DNA from: Caprimulgus europaeus
Taxonomy: Eukaryota; Chordata; Aves; Caprimulgiformes; Caprimulgidae
NCBI GenBank assembly: GCA_907165065.1
Contig: OU015524.1
Span: forward strand, 34,229,295 to 34,293,294
DNA length: 64,000 bases
Reading direction: 5' to 3'
The position numbers and the translations under genes are program-made. Below, piece after piece: positions 12,701-24,690 of this stretch. The notes below the pieces were generated by a model. The model saw nothing but the letters and a program-made list of their open reading frames with translations. It was not told the DNA's origin and ran no database searches. Every line of letters starts with the position of its first letter. Positions within the stretch are counted from its first letter, which is position 1.

Positions 12701-15700
12701 CTGTGGGCACAGCATCTGCAAAATGCTTTGCCAGCATGCAAAATGATTCCAAGAGCATGGTGAAAATGGAAGTGTGTCCATGAACTGCAAGTTAGCATTT
12801 GAATTTAAACAAAGCTCATCTCTGCTGGACTGATTTTAATAACCCAGCCAAATTTGTAGATGCAGGAACCACTAATTCTTCTGTGAAAAGAACTGCTCAA
12901 GTGTGCTGGCAGGTGACAAGGCATGAGAAGACTGCTCGGGGAAGGTTTTTTTTTAATTTGCCTCCACCTCTTCAGTTGGCTTTGATCTGTTTTATGAGGG
13001 TCAGAAGACGGAAACCTCATTACCTAACGCTGTTGGATGTCGACGTATGTGTGATATGGCTCTTTGCCAGGATCTTAATTAGGGAATTCATAAAAGCGGA
13101 GGGTGGATGCCAGTTCTTGAAAAGCGCTTTTAGCCTTTCTGCTGGAAAGAAAGCTTTTATTAATTCATTACAAAATGTATTTAAAAGGATCCAGCTCAAC
13201 TCTGTAAGCAATGCTGCTTCTTTCTCTCTTTTCTATTTGCCTCTGCCTTTTTGTGAGTCATTTCAGGCTCCCTGCCCAAGATGGTCCCAACAAATGAGAT
13301 TTGTAATAAGCATGTAAGTCAGTTTGAATTTAAATCCATTCCAGGTCTCTCTGGCTTAAAAAGGTCTCCAGATTGCAGGCAACTGTTGCCAGAATTCAAC
13401 AAAAATGGCCCAATGTCTTGTCATACCTTGTGGAGCAATGGAGGCATCAGGCCTTAGATCCCTGTGTGCGTCCAGAGCTGCTGTGACTTGACTTTCAGGA
13501 GTGGCTCTTGGGGAGCAGAAGTGCAGCTCCGTGTGCCCCGAGCTGCTGCCTGGATGTGAAGCACCTGTTTCACTTGCCCCTTTGAGCTGACACTACTGAA
13601 AGGTGCTGCTGGAAGTGAAGGCCTGTGTCCCTGCTACAGGCCATGTGAAAATGAGGAGTTGTCATGTGAGCTTTCTACATGCTGCACTTCATCTCTCTCC
13701 CAGAGGATCCCTCTCACGGAAAGGAGAGCCAGGAGGAGCAAGGGTTCGTCTTTCCAATGTATAAGCCACCGTGCTGAGATTGCCACTGAAAAGAGAAGCC
13801 AGTGTGAAGTGCAGTGATGGTTCAGCTGAGGGAGCTGGGCTCTTGGTTTTTATGCAGGCCTCCAGTAGGCCTAGGTACGTAGCCCAGTAACCTTCTTGTG
13901 TTTTAGTCAGTAGGAGGGAAAGGTTTCTTTCTACAACAAGCTCAGATGTGCACCTGCTTCTAGGATTGCTCTCCTGGAGAGCTGCTGCAGGGGATTATGA
14001 CGAAGCTCTACAGGTTCTCTTGTGCTACAGCTTTACAGGCTACAGTCCCCCTGGGAGTTTTCCTCAGCAGCCCAGAGAGTAATCAGTAATACCCAGGCAT
14101 TGCTCTGATTCCCTGTGCTTATTTTCCGTTTCTCTCTTTCCTTTGCCCTGCAGTGGAGAGTTACTTGGATGACTGAGCTGCTGAGAGACTTCTGGCTTGC
14201 AGGAAGAGATCCCAGATCCCAAATGGGGCAGTGGCACTGGCATATCAAGATAGTGCTCTGCCCATAGTTTTGGTTGGTGTCTGAGGCTCCTTGCATAAAT
14301 GAGCCACCTCCATGAGGCTGATGGTATTGTTCTAATTTACAAGTGGGGAAACTGAGGCACAGTAAATAGATAACACCTGGGAATCCTCACTGTCAACCTT
14401 CCTTACAACCTTAAACTAGCTTTAAAACAAAGAAATAGATTCTGGAGGAAAAACATTTTGTTCATTCAGCAATCTGTTCCTCCCTGCTTTTTTTATTTTT
14501 TGATTATTTTCTGTCCCTTGTGCCCCCAGCTCAGCAAAGCTGATGGTGCAGTTCTAGGGCATGTGGTTCATTAGCAAATTATTGCTCTCCAGCAGGGGAC
14601 CTAAACTTTGGTTTTGATTTAAGAGCAGTAAAACTACTTGAAACTTCTAAAGTATTATGTGGAATCTAGAGATTTTTAGTCAGCAGAAAGTAAAAGCATT
14701 GGCAGCGTTGGGCAGAATATCCTTGTTATGTCTCGTGAAATGACAGAAGTATGGGCAGAGAATGTACTAGTGAGAGCAACTGCAAACTGAGCAGGAGGAG
14801 CAGTTCTGGAGGAGAGGATGTGAAATGCAATGACATTGATAATTTAGTGGTGGGGTTGGCAGCTGACTAACCAAAGCTCTCATTAAATTGTATTATTTAA
14901 CATGATTTTTGAATGTGTTTCCAGAGAAGACACGGTGCATTGTAATAAGTTTACTAGCGAAGGAGGAGCCAGGTAACACATGCTGAAGCACCTCTTGCTT
15001 GTGTGTGTATGTGAGGGTTTCCAACAGATAAGGGCACAGAGACACAGTCACTTGCAAATGGTAGGAACTGGTGAGGGAGATGGTCATTCTTAAATGGGAC
15101 TCGATGGACACCCCACCTCCACTCTGCTGTGCTCTGCCATTAAATTAACTTGCTGATTAGCGTGGTCAGAGCTGATTTGGGTGAAGCCCTTGGCTGGCTC
15201 TGAAGCAGACTGGAGTAATGCATCCTGCCAGCTGAGCTGTAGTGGATGACAGGTAGTGATGAGCAGCTGGAGTTAACATTCTTAACTGGCACAGCTGGAT
15301 ATGGAGGAGGATAATTATCTTTGCCCTGTCCAAATGCATTTTCAGGTAGCATGCTTTAAAAATATCTGCATCCCCACCCAGGAAAACCCAAGCATTGTCA
15401 AACACAGAAGCGCCGTTCCCTGTGCTGTGGGACCAGGTGATGTGCCTGGTGCTCCCCTTGGGCTCAGGGGAAGCTGTGCAGGTGCCTCTGGGGAGTGTGG
15501 CGTCTCAACAGCCCTGGCAGAGCTGCCCAGTAACAAGGGACTTTGAAATTGCTATCTGGTAAGATGCAAAGGTTATTTGAGCCTTGCTGTACGTGGCCCC
15601 CTCCCCAGCTCTCCTGTGCTCCTTGCAGGGAGACTGTTGAGCTGTGGGGGGTTGCTGTTGTCTGGATGCCTGGTACCCACCAGAGCTGCTCTGTCACTCC

Positions 15701-18700
15701 CCTTCTCAGCTGGACAGGGGAGGGAAAATATAATTAAATACTTGTGGGTTGAGATAAGGACAGAGAGATGACTCAGCAATTACTGTCATGGGCAAAACAG
15801 ACTTGACTTGGGGAAAAAAGTAATTTAATTTATTACCTATCAAATTAGAATAGGATAATGAGAAATAAACCCAAATCTTAAAAACACCTTCCTCCCAACC
15901 CTCCCTTTTTCCCGGGCTTAACTTTACTCCCAGCTTTTCTACTTCCTCCCCACCAGCAGCAAAAGGGAATGGGAGTTGCAAACAACTCATCACACGTTTT
16001 CTCTGCCACTTCTTCCCCCGCAGGGGCAGGACTCCTCACCTCTCTAGTGTGGGGTCACTCCCACAGGAGACAGTCCTCCAGGGACTTCTCCAATGCGAGT
16101 CCTTCCTGCGAGCTGCACTTCTTCATGAACCTACTCCAGCGTGGGGTGCAGTCCTTCAGGAACAGACTGCTCCAGTATAGGTCCCCCACAGGGTCACAGG
16201 TCCTGCCAGGAGCCTGCTCCAGTGCTGGCTTCCCATGGAGTCACAGCCTCCTTTGGGCTCACACCTATTCCAGCGCAGCATCCACCATGGGCTGCAGGTG
16301 GATATGTGCTCTGCTGTTAATGTCCATGGGCTGCAGGGGGACAGCCTGTCTCACCATGGTCTTCACCACAGGCTGCAGAGAATCTGCTCCAGCACCTGGA
16401 GCACCTCCTCCCCCTCCTTCTTCACTGACCTCGGTGTCCGCAGAGTTGTTGCTCCCACCCATTCCCACTCTTCTCTCCCACTGCAATTGCTGTTGCACAG
16501 GGCTTTTTTTCCCCCCTTCTTAAATATGTGCTACAGAGGTGCTACCACCATTACTGATGGGGTCGGCCTTGGCCAGCAGCAGCTCTGTTTTGGAGCCGAT
16601 TGGCATCGCCCATCAGACATAGGGGAAGCTTCTAGCAACTTCCCACAGAAGCCACCCCTGTAGCCCCCTTGCTACCAAAACCTTGCCACACAGACCCAGT
16701 GCATTAGCTGACTGGCTAAACTCCTTCTGCAGTCTGCTTTGTTCTCCCTTTTACATCGAGCCTCTTTCCCATCCTGCTTATTTCTAACACTTGCCTGCCT
16801 TTCATGAGCAGAAGGTGTGAGATTGCTAACAAGCTCAGAATGGAGCTGATCCCCCAAGCAGTAGTAAATGGGGATCACTACCTTTGATTTTGTTTCCAGT
16901 ATCATTGTTCATGGGAGCGTTTGTGCTCTGGGCCGCCTTTGAGGCTGTTGTCCAGGTATCTCATGTCTCATTCCACCTCAGTGCTTTACCTGGGACTGTG
17001 CTGCCTCTTAGCTTAGCTTCTGGTTTGTGAAGGCTCCCACCACAGAGAGGCCATGCTGGCAGCACCAGACACAGCAGGACTGTTGCATTAAGTAGCTAAA
17101 AAGAGAGGTCATTGCCACCTCAGGGCACTGAGGCCATTTTCTTTCAGGCTAGGATGTTGTGTTCATATGATCTGATTAGTCCCACTGTTTCCCTGCTGGA
17201 AGCAAACCTGAAAGAGTTTTCCTAAAGATGTCTACATTCTGGTTGCCAGACAGAAAAGAGGAATGATTCCCAGAACTGTTGTCTGTGGTGGGATTCCCTC
17301 ATGGGCAGTCCATTTGCACACAGGTAGATCAGCCCTCTGGTACTTATCCACAGTTACTCCCCTCCACAGGAAGACACAGTGGGGGTATTGCTGTTAGAAG
17401 ACCTGACCAAGAGCCAAAGAGATGACTGGCGTTCTTCTGCATGGGAACATGCTGCTGACAAAACTTGGTGCAGGTTTAAGGTGTGGGGGTGGCAGTGAAT
17501 GCTCTGTTGAGCAGACTGTGCAGACTGCTGTTGCTGTTGTAGATTTAGTTGAATAAGAGTGACAGCAGGTATCAATGTTTCCCCTTTGTCCCCTCTTCAC
17601 CCAAGCAGACAGCTGAGGGTGCTTTGTAGTCACATCCCATGAACTTCTGCATCTGTTTGCAGCGCTAAACCAAGACCTTGTCCCTAAGGCTTTGGCCAAG
17701 GCCAGTCTCTCTCATTTTTATCCTCTGTTAATTGTGTAAAGGTGCCTTAGATTGTGGCATCTTTGTGGAGCCACATGTAAAGAAACTAGAACAGGCTGGA
17801 ACGAGATCAGATCTTGGCAAAAGGTGCTGGCCAGCCACACAGTGGGAGTGTTAGAGCTGGCTTGGCTGTGTCTGGGATTACAGTGTCACAGTTGCCTGGG
17901 CTATAATACAGGTGGTGGCTCTCTGTGCAGACCTGGGGCTGTTCCTCTCTTCATTTGGGGAGGAAGGAGGTGGAGTAGCTGAGCTGCCAGCCTTCCCATG
18001 TGAGTGGGGATGGATCTGTGTTCACTGGGAGAGGAAATGACGGTGACTGGTGTGGTGTTTTTCAGATTGATGGACTGGAGGAAAAGCTGGCGCGCTGCAG
18101 ACAGAGCATGGAGGAGGTGGATCTTAAACTGCGCAGGGAGAAGCTCAGCCCTGAAGGAAGGTATTGATAATCATGTTCTTTCACAGTTGTGGCTGTGTGC
18201 TTCAGCTAGCTATCATCCTGGTGTAGTACTGAGCAAGGGCTCGTGAAGGGATGGGAATGTGGTTTCCCATGACAAGAGTCTCTTCCCTCAGCTTGGAGCT
18301 GACATGGGGAACTTGCCAGGGTGAGTTGTTCATTGATCTATGGAGAGAGCTTCATCTTATTAACAGTCTCACTCCAACCTGCACCGCAGCCAGCCAAGCA
18401 GTGCACAGAACTTGCCAGTTCATTTGCAGGGCTGGCCTCTGGCTTGCTAGGAAACAGCTCTGTGAGTCTGGCAGAGGTTCACTGCACGCTGCTACTCGAG
18501 CCTTGCTGAAACTGCCTGAGTTCAGTCAGGGGAGATGTGCAGCAGCTACTACTGAGGGCCAGACCAGGCTGGGATGCAACTGGGAGAGGGGCTGAGGGAA
18601 ATGACCCTGTCTTGGCCTGTGCTGCAAATGTGCCTGGATGTAGGAATGCAGTGACATGTTGGCTTCCTTGGCAAAGGGAAGAGGGACAATTCCCCTGAAA

Positions 18701-21700
18701 TCTGTCACTGACATAGAAGAGAACAGTAGGCTTCCAGAGCTGAGACTCAAGCAAGGACTTTGTAGCAGACACAGGCAAAACTTGCTGTTTCTCTAGAGTG
18801 TGAAGCAAGAGATCCTGGATCTCCCAGCTGATTCTCAGATCTGTCTGCTTGAAGGCATTCTTCCAGTCACCAGCATCTTATTGCTCTGCTCCTAGCAGAA
18901 AGGCTGGGAAGGTCAATTGTAGGCCCAGGGAGCAGCCCTGTTGGTCCTGGTGTCTGCTCCACAGTACTGTCCTACAGAACCCAGTTAGAAGTGATCCTCT
19001 CGCAGTGGTGGCATCTTCACACCCCGATATTTACCAGCCTCAGGTTATCCTCTTTGTTCTTCCTTTCCACTGTTACTTTGCTCTATCTGTCATTCCTTGA
19101 GCCAGCCTCTCTCTTTCCTGCACCTTTACTGGGGTTTCACATCCCCATACATATTTGGACAGGGTTCTGTCTCCTACTGTCCCTCAGCTCGCTGGCTCCT
19201 CATCTCACCAGTCCTTCATCTAGGCCTAAATTATTCTTCTTATGCTTACTGTCTGTATTCTTTATCTGCTACTGAGGTGGCCAACAACCAAACCTACAGT
19301 TGTGGTAACTTGACAGGATGAAATATATTTGTATGATTTCTCTCTGAAGTATAGGGCCTAGAGCAAAGAATTAGGATTAGGGATTCCTAGGGCTTCTTTT
19401 GAATTTTACAACGTGTATGGAGATGGAAGCAGGAATTCTGTTGCCCTAAGCCAGACCATTTGAAAACCCTGGAGGAAAGTACCATGATCAAATTACTGAT
19501 TCAGCGAGTAGTACACTAAGGAGAGCTCTGCTTTCCCATTTTGAAGGTCAGTTGTCATGGTTTCTTCATGTCTCATTCTCAAGGTCTCTTCCCTTGGCTC
19601 TCTTCACAAGGCAAATTTCTAAGTAGCAACCCGGTCATGTTGGTAAACTTGTCTTCTCACTTCCTCCTGGCAGCACTCCACATCACCTTTCCTCAGTTGC
19701 CTTTAAGAGCCCTTTCCTCTTCTGCTGTTCTGACATGGCTTGCTTTCTTGCCATCCCTTACTTAACTAGCTGTACACAGATTTGGATCTCTTTCCTCCTA
19801 CGGGTTCTTCCCCAAGGGGGAAAACAAGCTCTGTTACGCTTACTGCCTTCTCTGTCTGCTTTGAACCAGGAGGTAATTTGTTAGTGCATGCTCTTATTTA
19901 CATGCACACAATCTGAAAGGAGTGACCACATCCTCACAGACACAATGGAAACACTGCTGCTTTCAGGCAATTTGTTTTGCATTTATATTTTAAACTGTAT
20001 ATTAATTAATCATCTTGTGCAGTTTAAGACAAGGGCCTGACTTACTCTTTTGTTATTATCCTGAGTCTTCAGTCTAATAACAGATTGTTTAACTGGTTGT
20101 TACTGGGTTTGGATTCAGCTTGTTTCCTTAAGTTGACCAATTTGTGTAAATTGGATACCTCTAACAAAGGGATCCCAGCTTCAATCTGAGAAGAATTACC
20201 ATTCCAGCACTCAGACAGATGTGCTGGAGGGGCAGGATCCTGCAGAGACCCTACCCCATCCCATAGCCATCACAGAACTTTCTACCCCACCATGGGGAAC
20301 AGAGTAGGGGGCTCTGACACACAGACCCCTTTCTAGCCTGCTTGTGTACAGTGACACTGTCCTGGGATTAAGCAGTTTGGAGGAAGGAAAAAATAATCTG
20401 AAATTGCTGTCTCTCTTCTCTTGCACAGCTGGGGGTTTCTGAACTGTCACCTCTCCACAGTCAAGGGTGAGGGGCTTATTCTGGGAGCAGACATCCCTGG
20501 CAGTGGGACAGTCTCTCTTCCATCATATAAGCAAAAAAATAGGCTGTGTTGTGCCTCGCAGGTAATGAACTACTCTTCTCATTACAGAAAGTCACTGGAG
20601 AGAGAGAGAAACTTGCTAATGACCAAAGCTGACAACTATGGTAAGAGCTTCATTAAAAATGGTCCCTCTGGGCTGGATGGGATCAGTGCTGCAGCTTAGC
20701 TTTGTCTTCAAGCTCCTGCCACCTCTGACTTCTGCCTTTGAATTTAGGTTCAGCTAAAGGGATCTAGAGGGAAATCTACTCAGTGTATTTTAATAGGAGT
20801 CTGGATCCTCTTGCTTGAGCTGTGCTATCACAGGGGAAAAAAAATGAGCATCAGCTAATGAGGGGGGAAAGATGTCCCTTTCACATGCCCCTGGTTACCA
20901 GCTTTTAGGTAATGTTAACCAACAGATTGACTAGAGTGGCTTCTAACATCCTCCCTCTCCTTTTTTTTTTTCCTTTTCTTTTTTAATAGAAGCTTGCTAA
21001 GCAAGCCAGCAAGTGCTTTCTGCAGTGTAGCAAAGTATAGCAAAGTACCCCGTCCTTGGGGAAGGTGCTCACTGCATCAGTTTCTAGGGCCATTCAGCAC
21101 ACAAGCGTAGAGATTCACACTGATGTGCTAACTGCAGTTCCAGAGAGCCAGGATCGCTCCTTGATACAAGCCCTGCTATAGACAGTTAAAATGAGAGTTC
21201 CTCTGAGCTACCACACATTTGACAGCACTTCCATTCCATTAGGGATGCTGCTTTCCGTGTCTTCAGGCTCCTGGTGTTCATCAGTGTGTTAACTGCTTGA
21301 GAGCACTCTGCAGCACTGCAAGCACCAGAGCTCACAGAAGGGAAAGGAGCACGAGTGTTCTTTTAGGCCTGGAGAGTTGGAAGCTGGGGTATGGCCAGAA
21401 AATTTGTAATTTTAACTCATGTTAAAGGTCTGTTTCCAGATAGTTATTTTAAACAGATTCAAAGCTGTTCCCTAAGGGCCTACCACTAGAGACAGCAGAA
21501 GACTCTGCACATCACATCACTGCCACCCTTTTACCAGCAGTCAGCCATCACTGCTGTCATCAGCAGAGCCAACCCACAGGCTGCTCAGACAGCAGCAACA
21601 GCCTCACCTAATGGTGATGGCTGTTCCTCATGGAGTGGAACAGATCACATGCACACACAGGCTTTTTAGATCACTGCTGTGGCCCCTAATTAAATCTCTG

Positions 21701-22903
21701 CTTATTCCAGGTGATGCACTTGAGGCCATGAACTGCAGTTGCTGACAAGGGCATTGCTCCATCAGTTTAAGTTGGCACTGCTGTGCTTGGGGTTATGTGA
21801 CCCCCTGCCCCTACCACCTCATCTGTAGCCCTGCAGATTCAAGCAGTTTGCCCTGTGGTTGCATGAGAATGCTTGTACTACATGAAGAAAGAACAGCTAA
21901 AAGCCCCTTTTGATACCAGCACCAAGGCATTGCCCCTGGAGGCTGCTAGTGCAAACTGTAGCAGCAGTAACCTGTGTAGTCACTGCAGCTGACTTCAGCA
22001 GCAAGGGCACTCTGGCTCTGGAGACAGTCTGCACCAAACCTTGTCCTGCAAAGTAATTATTGCTGTTTGGCCATGCAGTGTGCAGTGCTGGAGGCCTCAC
22101 TTCTTGCTTCTACCATCCAGCAAAGCCTTGTGGAACAGAACTAGTGAGAATGGGGTTCCTAGCCGTGGTAGAAGGAATGGAGCAGAAATGCAGATCAGTA
22201 GTACTCCATACTTTTGGTAGCCACTTCCTTCCTCTCTCTGCACCTATGTTCTTTGGTAAACCAGGGCCAGGGAAAATGACCCATCTCTACAAAGCTGCAC
22301 ACCCAAACAGAATGAGTGTTCAGGCTGTTCCACACTCATCCTTCTGGGGCACAAGGAAACCCAGGTTCTGCAAACATGCAAAGGAGGCCACAGTTGTGTT
22401 TAAGTAAATTGAAGCACTCGGAAAAAGTACCAGGCTGTTGTCTAGAAGATAGTACAAATAGCTCTCTACCCTCTTGTCCTCTTCATTCTCCTAGGGAACA
22501 AGTAGTTGTTCTAATGACCCATTCTGTCCTTTGTGTGGTCCTAGAACAAGGTCATTTGCAAACAGGAACTGGTCTGGCACCAAAGTATTCCCAAGCACAG
22601 CTACTAAGAGGTAGCAAGTGAAAGTGTTCCTGCTAGTTTACTTCCTGTTCAGCACATCTTATAATTGGCAGCTTTGCATACTGATCCCAAGAGTCTCCCT
22701 GGGGCCAAGGGTAGCATTGTGCTTTTAAGACAGTTTGGAAGGGAGATGTAACTGCAACATGAAGAACATTCACAAGCAAGGCTTTTGTTTGTTTCCCAGA
22801 GAAAGAACTGAGTGTGCTTCGTAAGGAAAATCGCAAGAATGCTGCCCTTGCTGTGGCTACAGGGTTGCTGATTGCTCTTATTTACGCCTGCTGGATGATG
22901 TGA
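9662..22903 (+). CDS. CCDC167: CCDC167, coiled-coil domain protein 167 (complete, 4 coding exons)
   Basis: The spliced CDS is join(9662-9700, 18066-18160, 20588-20640, 22800-22903), 96 residues plus stop; human CCDC167 has 97. All three introns are GT-AG and the phases agree (0, 2, 1). Residues 14-75 are a charged heptad-like coiled coil (IDGLEEKL, LRREKLSPEGR, KSLERERN, EKELSVLRKENRKN). Residues 77-96 are one hydrophobic segment ending WMM, so the protein looks like a small C-terminally tail-anchored membrane protein with a cytosolic coiled coil. Its biochemical role is not established. The start is chosen because GACCATGG is a good context, the length fits the family, and the open frame upstream has no ATG. 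The gene is convergent with CMTR1. Confidence 0.95.
9720..9780 (+). repeat. GGGCC/GAGCC pentanucleotide tandem repeat
   Basis: About five GGGCC units followed directly by about six GAGCC units, 20 bp into CCDC167 intron 1. The tract is strongly GC-skewed and may be length-variable. Confidence 0.9.
10196..10433 (+). repeat. CR1 LINE 3' fragment
   Basis: Plus orientation: GAGGTTCAGGTTGGATATTAGG, then GGAACAGGCTGCCAGGGAAG, the CATCCCTGGAGGTGTT block, and GGACTGGATGATCTTAGAGG, ending at a TGATTCTGTG tail. It lies in CCDC167 intron 1, sense to the gene. Confidence 0.9.
15743..16690 (-). mobile_element. Solo LTR of an avian endogenous retrovirus (probable)
   Basis: Read on the minus strand the element starts TGTGGCAAGGTTTTGGTAGC at 16690 and ends in CCCACA at 15743, so it has TG...CA ends and is about 950 bp long. 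It has a polyadenylation signal (AATAAA, 15829-15834 complement) near its 3' end. The middle (about 16060-16420) is made of imperfect repeats around TGGAGCAG and CTGCAGCCCATGG-like words. I recognise the sequence from memory as a multicopy bird LTR but cannot fix the family name. No internal gag/pol/env region adjoins it, so it is a solo copy. I could not find a clear target-site duplication. It is antisense in CCDC167 intron 1. Confidence 0.72.
18066..18160 (+). CDS. CCDC167: CCDC167 coding exon 2
   Basis: Residues 14-44 plus two bases of codon 45, beginning IDGLEEKLARC and ending KLSPEGR. This is the first part of the coiled coil. Acceptor TTTTTCAG|ATTG, donor GGAAG|GTATTG. Confidence 0.93.
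18161..20587 (+). other. CCDC167: CCDC167 intron 2
   Basis: GT-AG intron of about 2.4 kb, ending CTCATTACAG. No repeat or RNA gene recognised inside. Confidence 0.8.
20588..20640 (+). CDS. CCDC167: CCDC167 coding exon 3
   Basis: Completes R45 and encodes K46-Y62 (KSLERERNLLMTKADNY) plus one base of codon 63. Acceptor ATTACAG, donor TATG|GTAAGA. This small 53-bp exon continues the coiled coil. Confidence 0.93.
20641..22799 (+). other. CCDC167: CCDC167 intron 3
   Basis: GT-AG intron of about 2.2 kb ending TTTCCCAG. It contains a T-rich tract at 20960-20990. Nothing else is recognised. Confidence 0.8.
22800..22903 (+). CDS. CCDC167: CCDC167 coding exon 4 with stop
   Basis: Residues 63-96 and TGA at 22901-22903: the end of the coiled coil (EKELSVLRKENRKN), then the hydrophobic C-terminal anchor (AALAVATGLLIALIYACWMM). 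Confidence 0.95.
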
Positions 22904-23685
22904 TTGCACTCAAGAATTCACCTTGCTGACCAAATGACTCTCCTACAAGGAGCTCTTCCTCCTCTCACCACTGTGCCTCCCCCAAGGGTGAGGATCAGCA
23001 TTTCAAATTGCCATTCTTATTTATCCTCTCTGAGCCTCATTGTAGGGAAGCTTTTACCTCTGAGAACTGAGGGGGACAGGAGACAAACCAGAAATCACAG
23101 CACACTTGCAAATTGCAATCAGGTCAAGCAGAGCTCAAGGTGGTGCTGTCTTACCCAATATGCAGTCAAGACCATCCAGCCTGATGCAGCAGGGCAACAC
23201 ATTTTCCCTTCTGAAGAGGACCTCTGTGGTTGCAGCCAAGTGCTCCCTGCCCAGCCCCATCAGAATGCCTGCCACTTGCTTGGTTCCTGTGACTCGGCCA
23301 TAAGCTGAAGGGACACCAAGCTCTTTGGATCTTTGGATCAAAGGGTAACTTGGGTATTGTAACCTAAAGACTCCACGTGTGCCCAGAGCTGAGCTATAAA
23401 CAACGGTGTTTCCTCATCCACCCTGACTTACAGGACCAAAGGAATCCTACCTCCACAGAAACAGCTGGGAGGTAGGCATCTCTCTTTCTGCAAGCAGGAT
23501 GCATCCAGCTTGAGATCTGGGTGCTTGGTCTTTGAGACGATCTACCTACCTCTCCAGTGCATCAGAGCTTGGTAGCCATTTTGTGCCTCTGAGAATCAAC
23601 ACTTGCAGAAGAGAATTTACTGTCAACTGCCAGGGATGGAAGTGCCTCTGCAGGGCTTTAAATAAAACCATTTGACCTTGTAACT
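22904..23685 (+). other. CCDC167: CCDC167 3' UTR (inferred)
   Basis: Sequence after the stop codon up to about 20 bp beyond the AATAAA at 23661. There are no competing exons. The exact cleavage site is unknown. Confidence 0.6.
23661..23666 (+). terminator. CCDC167: CCDC167 polyadenylation signal
   Basis: Canonical AATAAA, 758 bp after the stop codon, followed within 40 bp by a long T-rich stretch (CATTTTTCTTTTTTTTCC), the usual downstream element. Confidence 0.7.
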
Positions 23686-23689
23686 TCCC

Positions 23690-24690
23690 ATTTTTCTTTT
23701 TTTTCCTGTTTTCTAACATGCCTCTCAGCCACTGCTTTCTTCTCATCCTACCATCTCCCCGCTGGCACACATTGCACCATAGTAAGCCTAGACTGCGTTA
23801 GGTACTTAACAGCCCTGGTCACTGAGCTCTCAACAGAGGGTTACTGGTCTGTTGTAACCTGGACTCTACTTGAGTGTTTGCTTGAAGTGGAAAGGATCGT
23901 GGCATGTGCTGCAGAGGAGTGCTGGAGACTGTCCCCTCTTGTTCTGATCTAGTGACATGCACTAGATAGCCCTGAGTGTGCTGTACTTGCCAGGAAAGCA
24001 TTTAAAAGGGCTTAAAAATTGAACTGTGCAAGGCATTTCTCTGTGTCCATGCTAACACACACTGCTGGCCAGAATTCTGTGGGAAGCAAAGAAAACAAAC
24101 ACTGTTGTTAACTAAAGGGGCTGTATTGGTAATAGAAACAATGAAAGCAGAGAAGTCAACACAAAATGATACGCAGCCTAATAACAATATCTTGTGCAAT
24201 TAATGTACATAAACATTCCTTTCAACAAGACCTTCCTTGCCCCCTTTCCCAATGATTCCTCTGTATTTCCCCTGCAGGGAAGCAAGCACCATGGTGGCTC
24301 ATGCTTGCCTTCTTGAAGGGGGATTCAGAATTAAGGTTCAGTGCATCAAAAATAAAATTAAAAATAAAAGCAAATTAAAATCAGGAGGAGCTGGAGGCAA
24401 CTGGGTAAACAGAAAGTATCTCTTCATCAGAGCTAGCCTGCAGGCTAACCAGGGCTTTTTGCACCAAGAGGCCTACACTCACCCCGGTGTACTTCCTAGT
24501 CGCCCTTCTGTCTGCCAGCCCACAAGAGACCCAAAGCCCTGAGTGGAGGACACAACACTTGGGAAAGGAGCCTGGCAAAGGGAGCAGGATGCTTTGCTGG
24601 CATTGGAACAGCCCAAGGCAGTCCAAAGAAGCACCAGAACTCAAATTACTGGTTGGTTTAAAAAGCCAGCTGCATACAGGCCTGGAAACC
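23690..24690. other. Convergent intergenic gap between CCDC167 and CMTR1
   Basis: About 1 kb between the inferred 3' ends of the two genes. An A/T-rich stretch rich in AAATAAAA words occurs at 24345-24382 on the plus strand. No gene seen. Confidence 0.55.

Larger units (their letters stand above)
9701..18065 (+). other. CCDC167: CCDC167 intron 1 (about 8.4 kb)
   Basis: Starts GTGAGG and ends TTTTTCAG. It holds the pentanucleotide tract, a CR1 at 10196-10433 and an antisense LTR at 15743-16690. Between 10.44 and 15.74 kb I see no gene. A 172-codon open frame at 12799-13317 has no domain, but its surroundings look like a possible conserved non-coding element. 16.7-18.06 kb also shows nothing definable. 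Confidence 0.8.

Noticed and set aside
12799..13317. 172-codon plus-strand frame
   Set aside because: No family, lies inside an intron, and composition looks non-coding. Noted instead as a possible conserved non-coding element.
15969..16663. Open frames of 142-184 codons
   Set aside because: They fall wholly inside the LTR-like repeat and arise from its internal repeats, not from a gene.
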